This document shows, one piece after another, positions 1 to 6,554 of a stretch of 21,482 nt of DNA. The position numbers and the translations under genes are program-made. Numbering within the stretch: position 1 is the stretch's first letter; each line of letters starts with the position of its first letter. The notes under the pieces were generated by a model. It saw only the letters and a list, made by a program, of their open reading frames with translations, ran no database searches and was not told where the DNA came from. The stretch lies in the NCBI GenBank assembly GCA_016185875.1, contig JACPMS010000078.1:1-21482 (forward strand), in the 5' to 3' direction. The stretch comes from Candidatus Woesearchaeota archaeon. Its GTDB lineage: Archaea > Nanobdellota > Nanobdellia > Woesearchaeales > GW2011-AR4.

Positions 1-125
1 ACACAAAGATTAAAAGGCTTGAGGGAAGTTTTATGGTCTTGGGTGATGAGGAAGAAAGCAATATTCCCTTGCATAGAATTAAAAAAGTTATGAAAAATGA
101 TGCTGTTGTTTGGGAAAGGAAATGA
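1..125 (+). CDS. C-terminal end of a DUF504/MJ1316-domain (RNA-repair-like) protein, partial
   Basis: The open frame enters from the left edge (first full codon at base 3) and ends with TGA at 123-125. The visible tail contains IPLHRIKKVMKND followed by AVVWERK, which matches the end of the DUF504/UPF0248 family: an IPxHRI motif followed by a short beta strand ending in VVWxR. This domain is also described as the MJ1316 RNA cyclic-group-end recognition domain and may stand alone or be fused to RNA-processing enzymes. Only about 40 residues are visible, so the full architecture cannot be told. The assignment rests on the short motif only. Confidence 0.6.
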   Translation, partial: TKIKRLEGSFMVLGDEEESNIPLHRIKKVMKNDAVVWERK

Positions 126-130
126 AAATT

Positions 131-206
131 CAATGACGAAAGAACACATTAAATAAAAAATCATTAAAAATGGAATCAATAAAAATTAAAAAATAATCAA
201 AATAAG
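131..206 (+). repeat. A-rich leader repeat, copy 1 (upstream of gatE)
   Basis: This spacer is almost pure A with few T and very few G. It starts with CAATGACGAAAGAACACATT (131-150) and ends with AAATAATCAAAATAA (191-205) just before the gatE ATG. The end motif is identical to 19921-19935 before rpiB. The first motif resembles 8643-8660 and 19857-19874. No clear TATA box or Shine-Dalgarno site is seen. It may be a shared untranslated leader or a dispersed repeat; the function is unknown. Confidence 0.5.
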
Positions 207-1640
207 ATGGAAATCAATTATAATGAACTTGGATTTAAATGCGGGCTTGAGTGTCATCAACAGCTGGAAGGCAAAAAACTATTCTGCAATTGCCAAACTC
301 TGAATTCCGACAAAGAGCCAGACATAAAGGTTGAGAGAAGATTAAAAGCAGTTGCTGGCGAAACAGGAGACATAGACGTTGCTGCAGAATTTGAGATGTT
401 GAAGAACAAGAAAATAATTTATGAAGCCAATTCCGAAGATGTATGTTTGGTTGAAACTGATGAAGAGCCGCCGCATGAGCTGAACAAGCAAGCGCTTGAA
501 ACAACAATGAAAGTTGCTTTATTGCTTAACGCAAAAATTGTTGATGAAATCCAAGTGATGAGAAAAACTGTTGTTGACGGCAGCAATGTAAGCGGATTTC
601 AGAGAACTGCGCTCGTTGCAATGGACGGCTTTATTGATAGCTCTCTTGGAAGAGTAAGAATCCCGACTATTTGCCTGGAGGAGGAAGCAGCGCAAAAATT
701 AGAAGAAAGCAAGGATTTTGTAAGGTACAGGCTGGACAGGTTAGGAATTCCATTGATAGAGATTGCAACAAGCGCTGACATCAAAAGCCCAGAGCACGCA
801 AAAGAGGTTGCAGCACATATAGGCATGATTCTAAGAAGCGTTGAAGGTGTTAAAAGAGGGCTTGGCACAATAAGGCAGGATGTTAATATTTCTATAGAAA
901 AGGGAGCAAGAACTGAAATAAAAGGCTTTCAGGACTTGAAAAGCATTCCAAAGGTTGTTGAATACGAGGTAAAAAGACAAATTGAAGCGATAAGGCACGG
1001 CAAAAAGCTTGAAAAAGAAGTCAGAAAGGCGGAGCAGGACATTACAACATCTTTTTTGAGGCCGTTGCCAGGCGCCGCAAGGCTTTATCCTGAGACTGAT
1101 GTTCTTCCGGTCAGAGTTGACAAAAATTATATTGAAAAATTAAGAAAAAAACTTCCAAAATTATTAGTACACAAGATTGACGAATTCTCAAAAAAATATA
1201 ACATTAATAAGGAAATTGCAAAAGAACTAGTTGAAAATGAAATTTTTGAGTCATTTGTCAAAAAATTCAATAAAATTGAGCCATTAGCAATCGCCAATGC
1301 ATTAATAAACATCCCAAAAGAAATCAAGACGAGATTTAATCTTGATGCTTCTAAATTAAAGAATGAGGATTTTGAAGAAATTCTTAATCACCTGAATGAT
1401 GGCAAAATCACAAAAGAAGCAATAATCGATTTGTTGGCCAAAAAGATAAAAAACGAGAAAATTGACTTGAAGGAATTTGAAGCTGTTTCTGAAGAAGGGC
1501 TGGAAAAGGAAATAAAAAAAATAATTGAGGAGAAGCCAGGCTTGAGCCAAAGCGCCTATATGGGATTGATGATGGCAAAGTACAGGGGCAAAGTTGATGG
1601 GAAGAAAGTGATGGAGGTTGTCAAGAAATTTGTTAAGTAA
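207..1640 (+). CDS. gatE: Glu-tRNA(Gln) amidotransferase subunit E, form lacking the GAD insertion domain
   Basis: GatE transfers ammonia, delivered by GatD, to Glu-tRNA(Gln) to make Gln-tRNA(Gln) in archaea. The 477-residue product opens with the GatE-type NELGFKCGLECHQQL, distinct from bacterial GatB. It carries EEPPHELN (86-93), DGSNVSGFQRT (124-134), LDRLGIPLIEIAT (176-188), IRQDVNISI (222-230) and LRPLPGAARLYPETD (284-298). A helical domain follows, then a YqeY-like tail ending in RGKVDGKKVMEVVKKFV. Typical archaeal GatE is about 620 residues because an AspRS-like GAD domain lies between the EIKG region and the RPLPGAARLYPETD motif. Here only about 20 charged residues (roughly 262-281) join these parts, with no frameshift. 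The start is the first ATG after an A-rich leader. gatD is not in the window. Identity is very secure. Confidence 0.96.
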   Translation: MEINYNELGFKCGLECHQQLEGKKLFCNCQTLNSDKEPDIKVERRLKAVAGETGDIDVAAEFEMLKNKKIIYEANSEDVCLVETDEEPPHELNKQALETTMKVALLLNAKIVDEIQVMRKTVVDGSNVSGFQRTALVAMDGFIDSSLGRVRIPTICLEEEAAQKLEESKDFVRYRLDRLGIPLIEIATSADIKSPEHAKEVAAHIGMILRSVEGVKRGLGTIRQDVNISIEKGARTEIKGFQDLKSIPKVVEYEVKRQIEAIRHGKKLEKEVRKAEQDITTSFLRPLPGAARLYPETDVLPVRVDKNYIEKLRKKLPKLLVHKIDEFSKKYNINKEIAKELVENEIFESFVKKFNKIEPLAIANALINIPKEIKTRFNLDASKLKNEDFEEILNHLNDGKITKEAIIDLLAKKIKNEKIDLKEFEAVSEEGLEKEIKKIIEEKPGLSQSAYMGLMMAKYRGKVDGKKVMEVVKKFVK

Positions 1641-1642
1641 CA

Positions 1643-1677
1643 TTTATATTGAAACGCTTATTTCTTATTTTTGGTGA
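1643..1677 (+). promoter_or_regulatory. TATA box (1643-1650) and Shine-Dalgarno site (GGTGA, 1673-1677) for the 80-residue gene
   Basis: TTTATATT at 1643-1650 lies a few bases after the gatE stop. GGTGA at 1673-1677 is four bases before the ATG at 1682. Expected initiation about 25 nt after the TATA box gives a very short leader that still contains the ribosome site. The pair supports ATG 1682 over the TTG at 1649. Confidence 0.5.
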
Positions 1678-1681
1678 TTTC

Positions 1682-1924
1682 ATGGCATTTGGAAAATTTG
1701 ACAAAAATCTTGACAAGGAAATATTTTCAGAAACAATAAATTTTGAGACAACAAGAATAAAAGTTGGAGTCTTTTCCTACAATGACGGCGAGAAGAAACT
1801 GCAGATTTCAAGGGAAAATATGAATCAGGATGGTGAATGGAGTTTTGCAAAACTAGGAAGGATGTTCAAGGATGAGGCGGAGAAAGTAATTCCAGTAATG
1901 GAAAAAGCGCTTAAGTATATGTGA
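1682..1924 (+). CDS. Small conserved-looking protein, possible PC4/whirly-like single-strand nucleic-acid binding fold
   Basis: An 80-residue soluble protein beginning MAFGKFDKNLDKEIFSE. The frame is open further upstream to a TTG at 1649, but a GGTGA ribosome site directly before ATG 1682 and a TATA box at 1643 favour this start. It has no signal peptide or membrane segment. The pattern is a set of short beta strands (IKVGVFSY, KKLQISREN) followed by a WSFAKLGRMFKDEAEKVI helical tail. That order recalls PC4-like transcription coactivators and other small ssDNA/RNA-binding proteins. I do not recognise a named family, so the fold is a suggestion only. It stands alone between gatE and the tRNA-like element. 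Confidence 0.75.
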   Translation: MAFGKFDKNLDKEIFSETINFETTRIKVGVFSYNDGEKKLQISRENMNQDGEWSFAKLGRMFKDEAEKVIPVMEKALKYM

Positions 1925-1947
1925 TTATTTTTGTCTAAAAATAAAGC

Positions 1948-1956
1948 TTTTTAAAA
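1948..1956 (+). promoter_or_regulatory. TATA-like box upstream of the tRNA-Arg-like element (plus strand)
   Basis: TTTTTAAAA is centred about 28 nt before base 1980, the first base of the acceptor-like stem. This is the normal archaeal box A spacing for a tRNA gene. A similar box lies at the same distance on the minus strand on the far side of the element. Confidence 0.45.
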
Positions 1957-1979
1957 GAAATTGCTTTCTGTTTCTATAT

Positions 1980-2112
1980 GCGCCGGTAGCTCAGTTTGGA
2001 TAGAGCGAAGGGTTCCTAACCCTTAGGCCCGGGGTTCGAATACCTTTCGCTCTATTTGCACGAAGCCCAAAGCAAGTGCTCGCGAGCTTCTCCAAGCTGA
2101 GCTACCGGCGCA
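1980..2112 (+). pseudogene. tRNA-Arg(CCU)-like element with rearranged 3' part and a long inverted repeat
   Basis: Bases 1980-2040 read as a good archaeal tRNA-Arg up to the T loop: acceptor strand GCGCCGG, TA, D arm GCTC/GAGC with GG in the loop, anticodon hairpin AAGGG-TTCCTAA-CCCTT (anticodon CCU), then GGGGTTCGAAT. After that the expected T-stem 3' strand CCCCG is absent. Instead, 2042-2054 and 2091-2111 are the reverse complement of bases 2001-2013 and 1980-2000, separated by 36 extra bases (2055-2090). The last 7 bases CCGGCGC (2105-2111) do pair with the acceptor strand, but nothing before them can complete the T arm. It is therefore either a broken tRNA gene or an unusual structured RNA. 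Splicing out an intron does not restore a cloverleaf. Confidence 0.6.
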
Positions 2113-2135
2113 TAATAAAGAGTTATTTAAGTAGG

Positions 2136-2143
2136 TTTAAAAA
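2136..2143 (-). promoter_or_regulatory. TATA-like box on the minus strand facing the tRNA-like element
   Basis: On the minus strand this reads TTTTTAAA and is centred about 28 nt upstream of base 2111, where the minus strand also begins GCGCCGGTAGCTCAG. The spacing mirrors the plus-strand box at 1948-1956. AT-rich DNA makes chance matches easy. Confidence 0.3.
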
Positions 2144-2208
2144 CTTAATTCTAACGACATATTTATAAAGTGTTTAAAGAATACTTTTTGTAAATACCGC
2201 CAAAAACA

Positions 2209-2217
2209 TTTATATAT
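2209..2217 (+). promoter_or_regulatory. TATA box of the ATP synthase operon
   Basis: TTATATATA lies about 29 nt before the atpH ATG at 2242, which suggests a leaderless or nearly leaderless transcript. An imperfect inverted repeat AAAGTGTT/AATACTTT (2167-2174 and 2180-2187, one G-T pair) lies about 25-40 nt further upstream and could be a regulator site. A second TATA-like ATTTATAAA lies at 2161-2169. Confidence 0.6.
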
Positions 2218-2241
2218 AACCCGCATGAAGCGTTTGCAAAA

Positions 2242-2559
2242 ATGGAAGCTGAAATATTAGGTGAAATCAGGGATTCTGAAAGGAAAGCAGATGATATTGC
2301 AGAAAGGGCTAAAAGGGAAAAAGAGGCCATACTGCAGGAATCAGCAAGGAATTCTTCAAGGTTTTTGTCTGCAAAGGAAGAGGAAATAAGAAAAGCGCAG
2401 GAAAAGAGGATAATGGACTTCAGGGAAAAAGCCAGGCTGATGAGGGAAGAAAAGCTTGCAGACGGCAAAAGCACAGCAAAGCAGGTAAAGCTGAAATCTG
2501 AAAAAAACGCTGCAAAAGCGGTTGAGCTCGTTGTGAAGAAATTTGAGGAAATGATATAA
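2242..2559 (+). CDS. atpH: A-type ATP synthase subunit H (peripheral stalk)
   Basis: A 105-residue, highly charged, almost fully alpha-helical protein (MEAEILGEIRDSERKADDI...) of the length and coiled-coil character of archaeal AhaH/subunit H. With subunit E this protein forms the peripheral stalks that hold the A3B3 head against subunit I. The sequence shows long heptad-like runs of E, K, A and R and no membrane segment. It is the first gene of the operon, as in the usual archaeal order H-I-K-E-C-F-A-B-D. The ATG is 29 nt after a TATA box, consistent with leaderless initiation. One base separates its stop from the atpI start. Family assignment rests on helix pattern, length and context rather than catalytic motifs. 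Confidence 0.9.
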   Translation: MEAEILGEIRDSERKADDIAERAKREKEAILQESARNSSRFLSAKEEEIRKAQEKRIMDFREKARLMREEKLADGKSTAKQVKLKSEKNAAKAVELVVKKFEEMI

Positions 2560-2560
2560 A

Positions 2561-4420
2561 ATGCTAAGGCCATACCAGATGAGCAGCGTCATAATCACAG
2601 GGCCAAAGAATATTCAGGAGGATGTCATCAAAGAGATCCACAAGCAAAAGGTGCTGCACATTGTTGAGCATTCAAAGAACGAGCTGGCGGATATCGGCAT
2701 GCCTTTGGAGAGCGCAAGCAGGCTTTCCGAAATATTGGTCAAGGCAAGGGCGCTGATTGCGTCTTTAAATATAAAAAAGGAAGAGAACAAATTCGAGCTT
2801 AAAAGGGGCTTATTGGAAGTTGAGTCAACCGCAAAAAAACTGGGCGAAGAGGTAAGCGCCAACCTTGACGAGTTAAAAAAGGCAGAAGCCTTAATGGCAA
2901 AGGATGAATCTGTAAAGCAGGAGCTTGAAATATTAAAAAATATTGATATCCCTCTTGAATACTTTACATCTTACAAGTCTTTAGCATATTTTACAGGATA
3001 TTTCAAAGATGAAGGCAGGATAGCAACCTTAAAGGAAGAATTATCAAAAATAACAGAAAAATTCATGCTTCTTGACAGCACAGCTAAAAAAAGAAGCTTC
3101 ATAGCCTTATTTATCGATGCAAAACTCAAGGAAAATGCAGGCGATGTTCTGCGCAAGGCAGGATTCATTCCTGCAAACTTTGTGAACATAGTAAGCATGA
3201 AAGGAAATGCGTCAAGCAATCTTAAAAAGATAGATGAAGAAATCAAAAGGCTCGGGAAGAAGTCAGAAGAAATCAAGAAAAGGCTTGAGAGCATTGGACA
3301 GGAGTACAAACCGTTTCTTCTAGCTGCTGAAGAGTTCCTGAGCGAGCAGCTGGAAAAGGCAGAAGCTCCTTTAAAGTTTGCAGCAACCCAAAGCAGCTTT
3401 CTTGTAAAAGGCTGGATTCCGCTTGAGCAGCTGCAAAGCTCGATAGAAAGGCTGAACAAAGCAGGCAAGAACAAAATTTTTGTGCATTTCGAGCCTGCAA
3501 AAAAAGAGGACAAGGTGCCTGTAAAGCTTAAAAATCCGAAACATGCAAAGCCATTCGAGTTTTTCTTGGATTTGTACACTATGCCAAGTTACAAGGAGAT
3601 TGACCCGACTTCTATCATGTTTCTGACCTTTCCGCTGCTGTTTGGCTTTATGCTTGGCGATTTTGGATATGGGTTGACAACACTTGCACTGTTTATTGCG
3701 CTTAAGAAATTAATGCCAAAAGCAAGGAATTTTTTCAATGTGCTTATTTTTGCATCCCTGGCATCAATATTTTTTGGCTTGCTGTTCGGGGAGTTCTTTG
3801 GGTTTGAAGAAATCGCAGGCTTTCATTTGCCGCACATACTTTCAAGAGCAGATGATATAAATGGATTGATGTATTTAGCAGTTGGAGTAGGAATTTTGCA
3901 CATAAACCTTGGACTATTGCTGGGCTTTTTCAATGAAATGAATTCTCATGGCATACTAAAAGCATTATTTGCAAAAGGCAGCTGGTTTATTTTGGAAACT
4001 GGAATTGTGCTGCTGGCGCTGTCTGCATTGAAAATCATAATTTTGCCTATTTATATTGGACTTTTGATGATATTGCTTGCAGCAGTAATGCTGTTTAAAG
4101 CTGAAGGCATAAGAGGGCCAATTGAAATCCCAAGTCTATTCAGCAATACATTGTCGTACGCAAGACTTATGGCAATAGGATTGTCTTCAGTAGTCTTGGC
4201 TCTTATAATAAATGATTCAGCAAAAGAATTTTTCCATAAAGGCGGATTTTTTATTTTGGCCGGAATTTTGATTTTGGTTATAGGGCATACCATCAACATA
4301 GGGCTTGGGCTGCTTGGCTCGTTTTTGCACTCGTTAAGGCTTCACTATGTTGAGTTTTTTACAAAATTTTTCCACGGCGGCGCTGAAAAGTACAGGCCGT
4401 TCGGCATGAAGGACGCATAA
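2561..4420 (+). CDS. atpI: A-type ATP synthase subunit I (membrane stator, a-subunit equivalent)
   Basis: A 619-residue protein with an N-terminal cytoplasmic part (about 1-330, coiled coils around 60-120 and 215-265) and a C-terminal part of roughly seven to eight membrane helices. It forms the stator half-channels for ion movement past the c ring. LFSNTLSYARLMAIGL contains the conserved membrane arginine, here Arg535, equivalent to the essential arginine of V-type a subunits. FGLLFGEFFGFE and the end motif LHSLRLHYVEFFTKFFHGG are also typical. The length is close to, slightly below, usual family size. The start ATG is one base after the atpH stop, so translation is likely coupled. About 84 nt of A-rich spacer separates it from atpK. 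Confidence 0.97.
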   Translation: MLRPYQMSSVIITGPKNIQEDVIKEIHKQKVLHIVEHSKNELADIGMPLESASRLSEILVKARALIASLNIKKEENKFELKRGLLEVESTAKKLGEEVSANLDELKKAEALMAKDESVKQELEILKNIDIPLEYFTSYKSLAYFTGYFKDEGRIATLKEELSKITEKFMLLDSTAKKRSFIALFIDAKLKENAGDVLRKAGFIPANFVNIVSMKGNASSNLKKIDEEIKRLGKKSEEIKKRLESIGQEYKPFLLAAEEFLSEQLEKAEAPLKFAATQSSFLVKGWIPLEQLQSSIERLNKAGKNKIFVHFEPAKKEDKVPVKLKNPKHAKPFEFFLDLYTMPSYKEIDPTSIMFLTFPLLFGFMLGDFGYGLTTLALFIALKKLMPKARNFFNVLIFASLASIFFGLLFGEFFGFEEIAGFHLPHILSRADDINGLMYLAVGVGILHINLGLLLGFFNEMNSHGILKALFAKGSWFILETGIVLLALSALKIIILPIYIGLLMILLAAVMLFKAEGIRGPIEIPSLFSNTLSYARLMAIGLSSVVLALIINDSAKEFFHKGGFFILAGILILVIGHTINIGLGLLGSFLHSLRLHYVEFFTKFFHGGAEKYRPFGMKDA

Positions 4421-4492
4421 AATAAATAACACCAATAAAAATAAACCAAATACAATAAAAACAATAAAAATTTTAATATCAATAAAAAATGC

Positions 4493-4498
4493 GGAGGT
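4493..4498 (+). promoter_or_regulatory. Strong Shine-Dalgarno site for atpK
   Basis: GGAGGT is six bases before the atpK ATG. It is the only near-perfect Shine-Dalgarno site I see in the operon, fitting the need for many c-subunit copies per complex. The spacer before it (4421-4490) is A-rich, with repeated CAATAAAAA-like motifs. Confidence 0.75.
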
Positions 4499-4504
4499 AA
4501 CAAA

Positions 4505-4711
4505 ATGGCAGTGGAATTGTCAACAGGTTTGGTGGCACTGGCTTCGGGTGTGGCTATTGGGGCAAGTGCAATTGCAGCAGCGTGGGCGGAAAAGGAAATT
4601 GGAGTGGCTGCAATAGGCGCAATGGCTGAAAAGGAAGAGCTGTTTGGAAAGGGATTGATTCTTACAGTTATTCCTGAAACAATAGTCATATTCGGCTTGG
4701 TTATTGCATAA
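4505..4711 (+). CDS. atpK: A-type ATP synthase subunit K (proteolipid c ring)
   Basis: A 68-residue hairpin of two membrane helices that forms the rotor ring. The second helix LILTVIPETIVIFGLVIA carries the ion-binding glutamate, Glu58, in the PET motif. The first helix contains AEKEIG (Glu29, Glu31), followed by AAIGAMAEKEELFGKGL. This resembles the AER-G-IG arrangement I recall from haloarchaeal c subunits rather than the GIGQG pattern of other archaea, so a second acidic residue near the ion site is plausible. The protein ends ten residues after Glu58, somewhat short. A strong ribosome site precedes the ATG. Whether the ion is H+ or Na+ cannot be decided from sequence alone. Confidence 0.95.
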   Translation: MAVELSTGLVALASGVAIGASAIAAAWAEKEIGVAAIGAMAEKEELFGKGLILTVIPETIVIFGLVIA

Positions 4712-4755
4712 CTGATTCTTGGGCTTGCAAAATAAGAAAAAAATCCTCAAGAAAA

Positions 4756-5301
4756 ATGGGACTTGAAGCAGTGAAGGAGGAGATACTAAATAGTGCAAAG
4801 GAGCAGTCGAACTCCTTGCTTGCAGAAGCAAGGAAAGAAGCAAATAAAATAATGAGGGAAGCAGAGAAGAAAGCTGAGGAAATGAGAGAAAAAAATGATT
4901 TGGAAACTAAGAAAATTCTCGATATTATCAAGAGGCAGGAGCTTGCATCTGCAGAGCTTGAAAGCAAAAAAATGGTTCTTGAGGCAAAGAAGCAAGTCAT
5001 AGAGAATGTCTTCAGCGAAGCCAAGAAAAGGCTTGAAAGCCTGGATGACAAAAAAAGGGAATCATACATAAAACAACTGCTTGAAAGAGCAAAAAGCGAC
5101 ATTGAGGTTGCACATGTTTACTGCAATAAAAAAGACATTAAGTTTCTGAAGGATTTTAAAGCAGAAGCTGCTGAAATAATCGGCGGCTTGATCGCAGAGA
5201 ACAAGGAAAAAACAATAAGGGTTGATTACAGCTTTGAAACGCTTTTGCAAAGCATAAAGGAGAATGAACTGCAGAATATAAACAAAATACTGTTTGCTTA
5301 A
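4756..5301 (+). CDS. atpE: A-type ATP synthase subunit E (peripheral stalk)
   Basis: A 181-residue protein with a long charged N-terminal helix (MGLEAVKEEILNSAKEQSNSLL... to about residue 90) and a C-terminal globular part with an AAEIIGGLIAENKEKTIRVDYSFETLL pattern. The order of parts, the GG(L/V) segment and the length fit the V/A-type subunit E family. It pairs with subunit H to form the stalks binding the N-terminal region of the B/A head. No Shine-Dalgarno site is obvious before ATG 4756, which lies 44 nt after the atpK stop. Its stop is one base before the atpC ATG. Confidence 0.94.
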   Translation: MGLEAVKEEILNSAKEQSNSLLAEARKEANKIMREAEKKAEEMREKNDLETKKILDIIKRQELASAELESKKMVLEAKKQVIENVFSEAKKRLESLDDKKRESYIKQLLERAKSDIEVAHVYCNKKDIKFLKDFKAEAAEIIGGLIAENKEKTIRVDYSFETLLQSIKENELQNINKILFA

Positions 5302-5302
5302 A

Positions 5303-6376
5303 ATGCTGAAACTCAAGGAGCCGAAAAAACTGAAGCTTGGATTTTATCCTTACACTTATGTAAGGACTGTTGTGATGAAATCCTTGCTCTTCAAGAGAGA
5401 TGACTATCACAAAATGCTCAAAATGGGCTTTAGCGAAATTGCAAAGTTTTTGCAGGAATCTCATTACAAAAAAGAAATAAACATTCTTGCAGCAGAGCAT
5501 TCTGGAGCTGACCTGCTCGAGTCTGCATTGAATAAAAATTTAGCCGAGTCATTTAAAAAACTGATGAGGATTTCCTCATATGAGATTGGCTTGCTGATCA
5601 GGGAGTATGCAAAAAGGAAGGACATTGATGATATAAAAACAATTTTAAGGGGAAAATTCACAAATGCAGATGAAAAGTCTATACTAAATTCGATAACAGC
5701 TGCTGGCACTTTAAGCTATGATTTTTTGGCTTCCTTATTGAAAAAAGAAACCATTGAGGAAATCCTAAAAGGCAATTCCTTAATTGATTTTTCGCTGTTA
5801 AAAAACGGCTTAAAGGAATTTAGTGAGAAAAAAAGCCTGGTTGGAATAGAGAATGCAATGGATAAATTCTATTACAGCCATATGATGGAATTTTCAAAAA
5901 TTTTGCCCAGGGAAGGGGCTTTATTCAGAAGCTTTTTGCTCAAGGAAGTCGAGATACTGAATTTGCTAACGCTATTCAGGCTGAAAAAAGCGAATGCAGC
6001 CAAAGACGATTTCAATGAATTCATGATTCCGAGCGGCGACAGGCTGAAAGATGAAAAAATCATGGATTTTGCCAAAGTTGAAGGCATGGAAGAGCTTTCC
6101 AAGGCATTGGAAAAAACAGACTACAGGAATAAAATTGCCAAAGGTATTGAGGAATTCAAAAAGGACAGCACATTAATTCCGCTTGAAAATGAGCTTTACA
6201 AGCATCTGCTGAGGCAGTCCATATTGTTTATGCACCAGCACCTTTTGTCAATTGACGTAATACTGGGCTATATGTTCGCCAAAGACATTGAAGTCAGAAA
6301 TCTGAGGACAATCATAAAAGGCAAGCAGCTTGGCTTAAGCGAGGAATTTATTGAAAGACAGCTGATATTTGAGTAA
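5303..6376 (+). CDS. atpC: A-type ATP synthase subunit C (central stalk socket)
   Basis: A 357-residue, mostly helical protein of the V-type AC39/subunit C family, the funnel that seats the central stalk on the K ring. The N-terminal FYPYTYVRTVVMKSLLFKRDDY matches the family's start, where a YxYxNARVRAMKSxLL-like segment is typical. The end contains YMFAKDIEVRNLRTIIKGKQLGLS and the closing IERQL, both characteristic. An in-frame TTG three codons upstream overlaps the atpE stop; ATG 5303 is preferred because it follows the atpE stop by one base, as elsewhere in this operon. A 178-nt hairpin-rich spacer follows it, so atpC may end a sub-transcript. Confidence 0.94.
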   Translation: MLKLKEPKKLKLGFYPYTYVRTVVMKSLLFKRDDYHKMLKMGFSEIAKFLQESHYKKEINILAAEHSGADLLESALNKNLAESFKKLMRISSYEIGLLIREYAKRKDIDDIKTILRGKFTNADEKSILNSITAAGTLSYDFLASLLKKETIEEILKGNSLIDFSLLKNGLKEFSEKKSLVGIENAMDKFYYSHMMEFSKILPREGALFRSFLLKEVEILNLLTLFRLKKANAAKDDFNEFMIPSGDRLKDEKIMDFAKVEGMEELSKALEKTDYRNKIAKGIEEFKKDSTLIPLENELYKHLLRQSILFMHQHLLSIDVILGYMFAKDIEVRNLRTIIKGKQLGLSEEFIERQLIFE

Positions 6377-6451
6377 AACGACAAAATAAAATCAATAATT
6401 ATACTCACTGACAAAAATAATTAGACAATTGTTGTCCGTTCATAATACAAA

Positions 6452-6495
6452 GAAAACCTTATGGTTTTCGAGTGCTCAAAAATCTTTGATTTTTG
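6452..6495 (+). promoter_or_regulatory. Two tandem perfect hairpins in the atpC-atpF spacer
   Basis: GAAAACC-TTAT-GGTTTTC (6452-6469) and CAAAAATC-TTT-GATTTTTG (6477-6495) are perfect 7- and 8-bp stems with 4- and 3-base loops, 7 nt apart. They lie after atpC and before a TATA-like box. They could end or slow the upstream transcript or protect RNA ends. The stems are AT-rich, so stability is moderate. Confidence 0.5.
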
Positions 6496-6498
6496 ACA

Positions 6499-6540
6499 AG
6501 TAAAGGACATATTTATGTATAAAAATTTGTGTCCTTTACT
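6499..6540 (+). promoter_or_regulatory. Candidate internal promoter/operator upstream of atpF
   Basis: AGTAAAGGACA (6499-6509) and TGTCCTTTACT (6530-6540) are a perfect 11-bp inverted repeat enclosing the TATA-like TTTATGTATA. Initiation 25 nt after that TATA would fall at about 6540, 15 nt before the atpF ATG. A repressor bound to the repeat would cover box A and the start site. As RNA it would be a third hairpin with a 20-nt loop. Confidence 0.5.
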
Positions 6541-6554
6541 ATAATAAATACAAA

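Noticed and set aside
1980..2111. A second complete tRNA on the minus strand
   Set aside because: The minus strand begins like a tRNA, but I could not form an anticodon stem or a T stem with any reasonable intron placement.
1980..2112. A functional tRNA-Arg(CCU) with an intron in the T loop
   Set aside because: The acceptor strands pair, but no CCCCG-like T-stem 3' strand exists anywhere before CCGGCGC, so removing any single internal segment does not give a full T arm.
2971..3579. Long minus-strand frame (202 residues) inside atpI
   Set aside because: It is Ser/Leu/Phe-rich shadow coding opposite a helix-rich, Lys/Glu-rich gene, with no motif or start signals.
4421..4500. Repeated CAATAAAAA units before atpK as a CRISPR or tandem repeat array
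   Set aside because: The units are short, irregular and low in complexity, without spacers of constant length. They fit the general A-rich leader composition.
4505..4711. Charged AEKEIG stretch in the first helix of the c subunit as a novel feature
   Set aside because: Haloarchaeal-type c subunits, as I recall them, have a similar AER-G-IG segment, so it probably marks a known subtype rather than something new.
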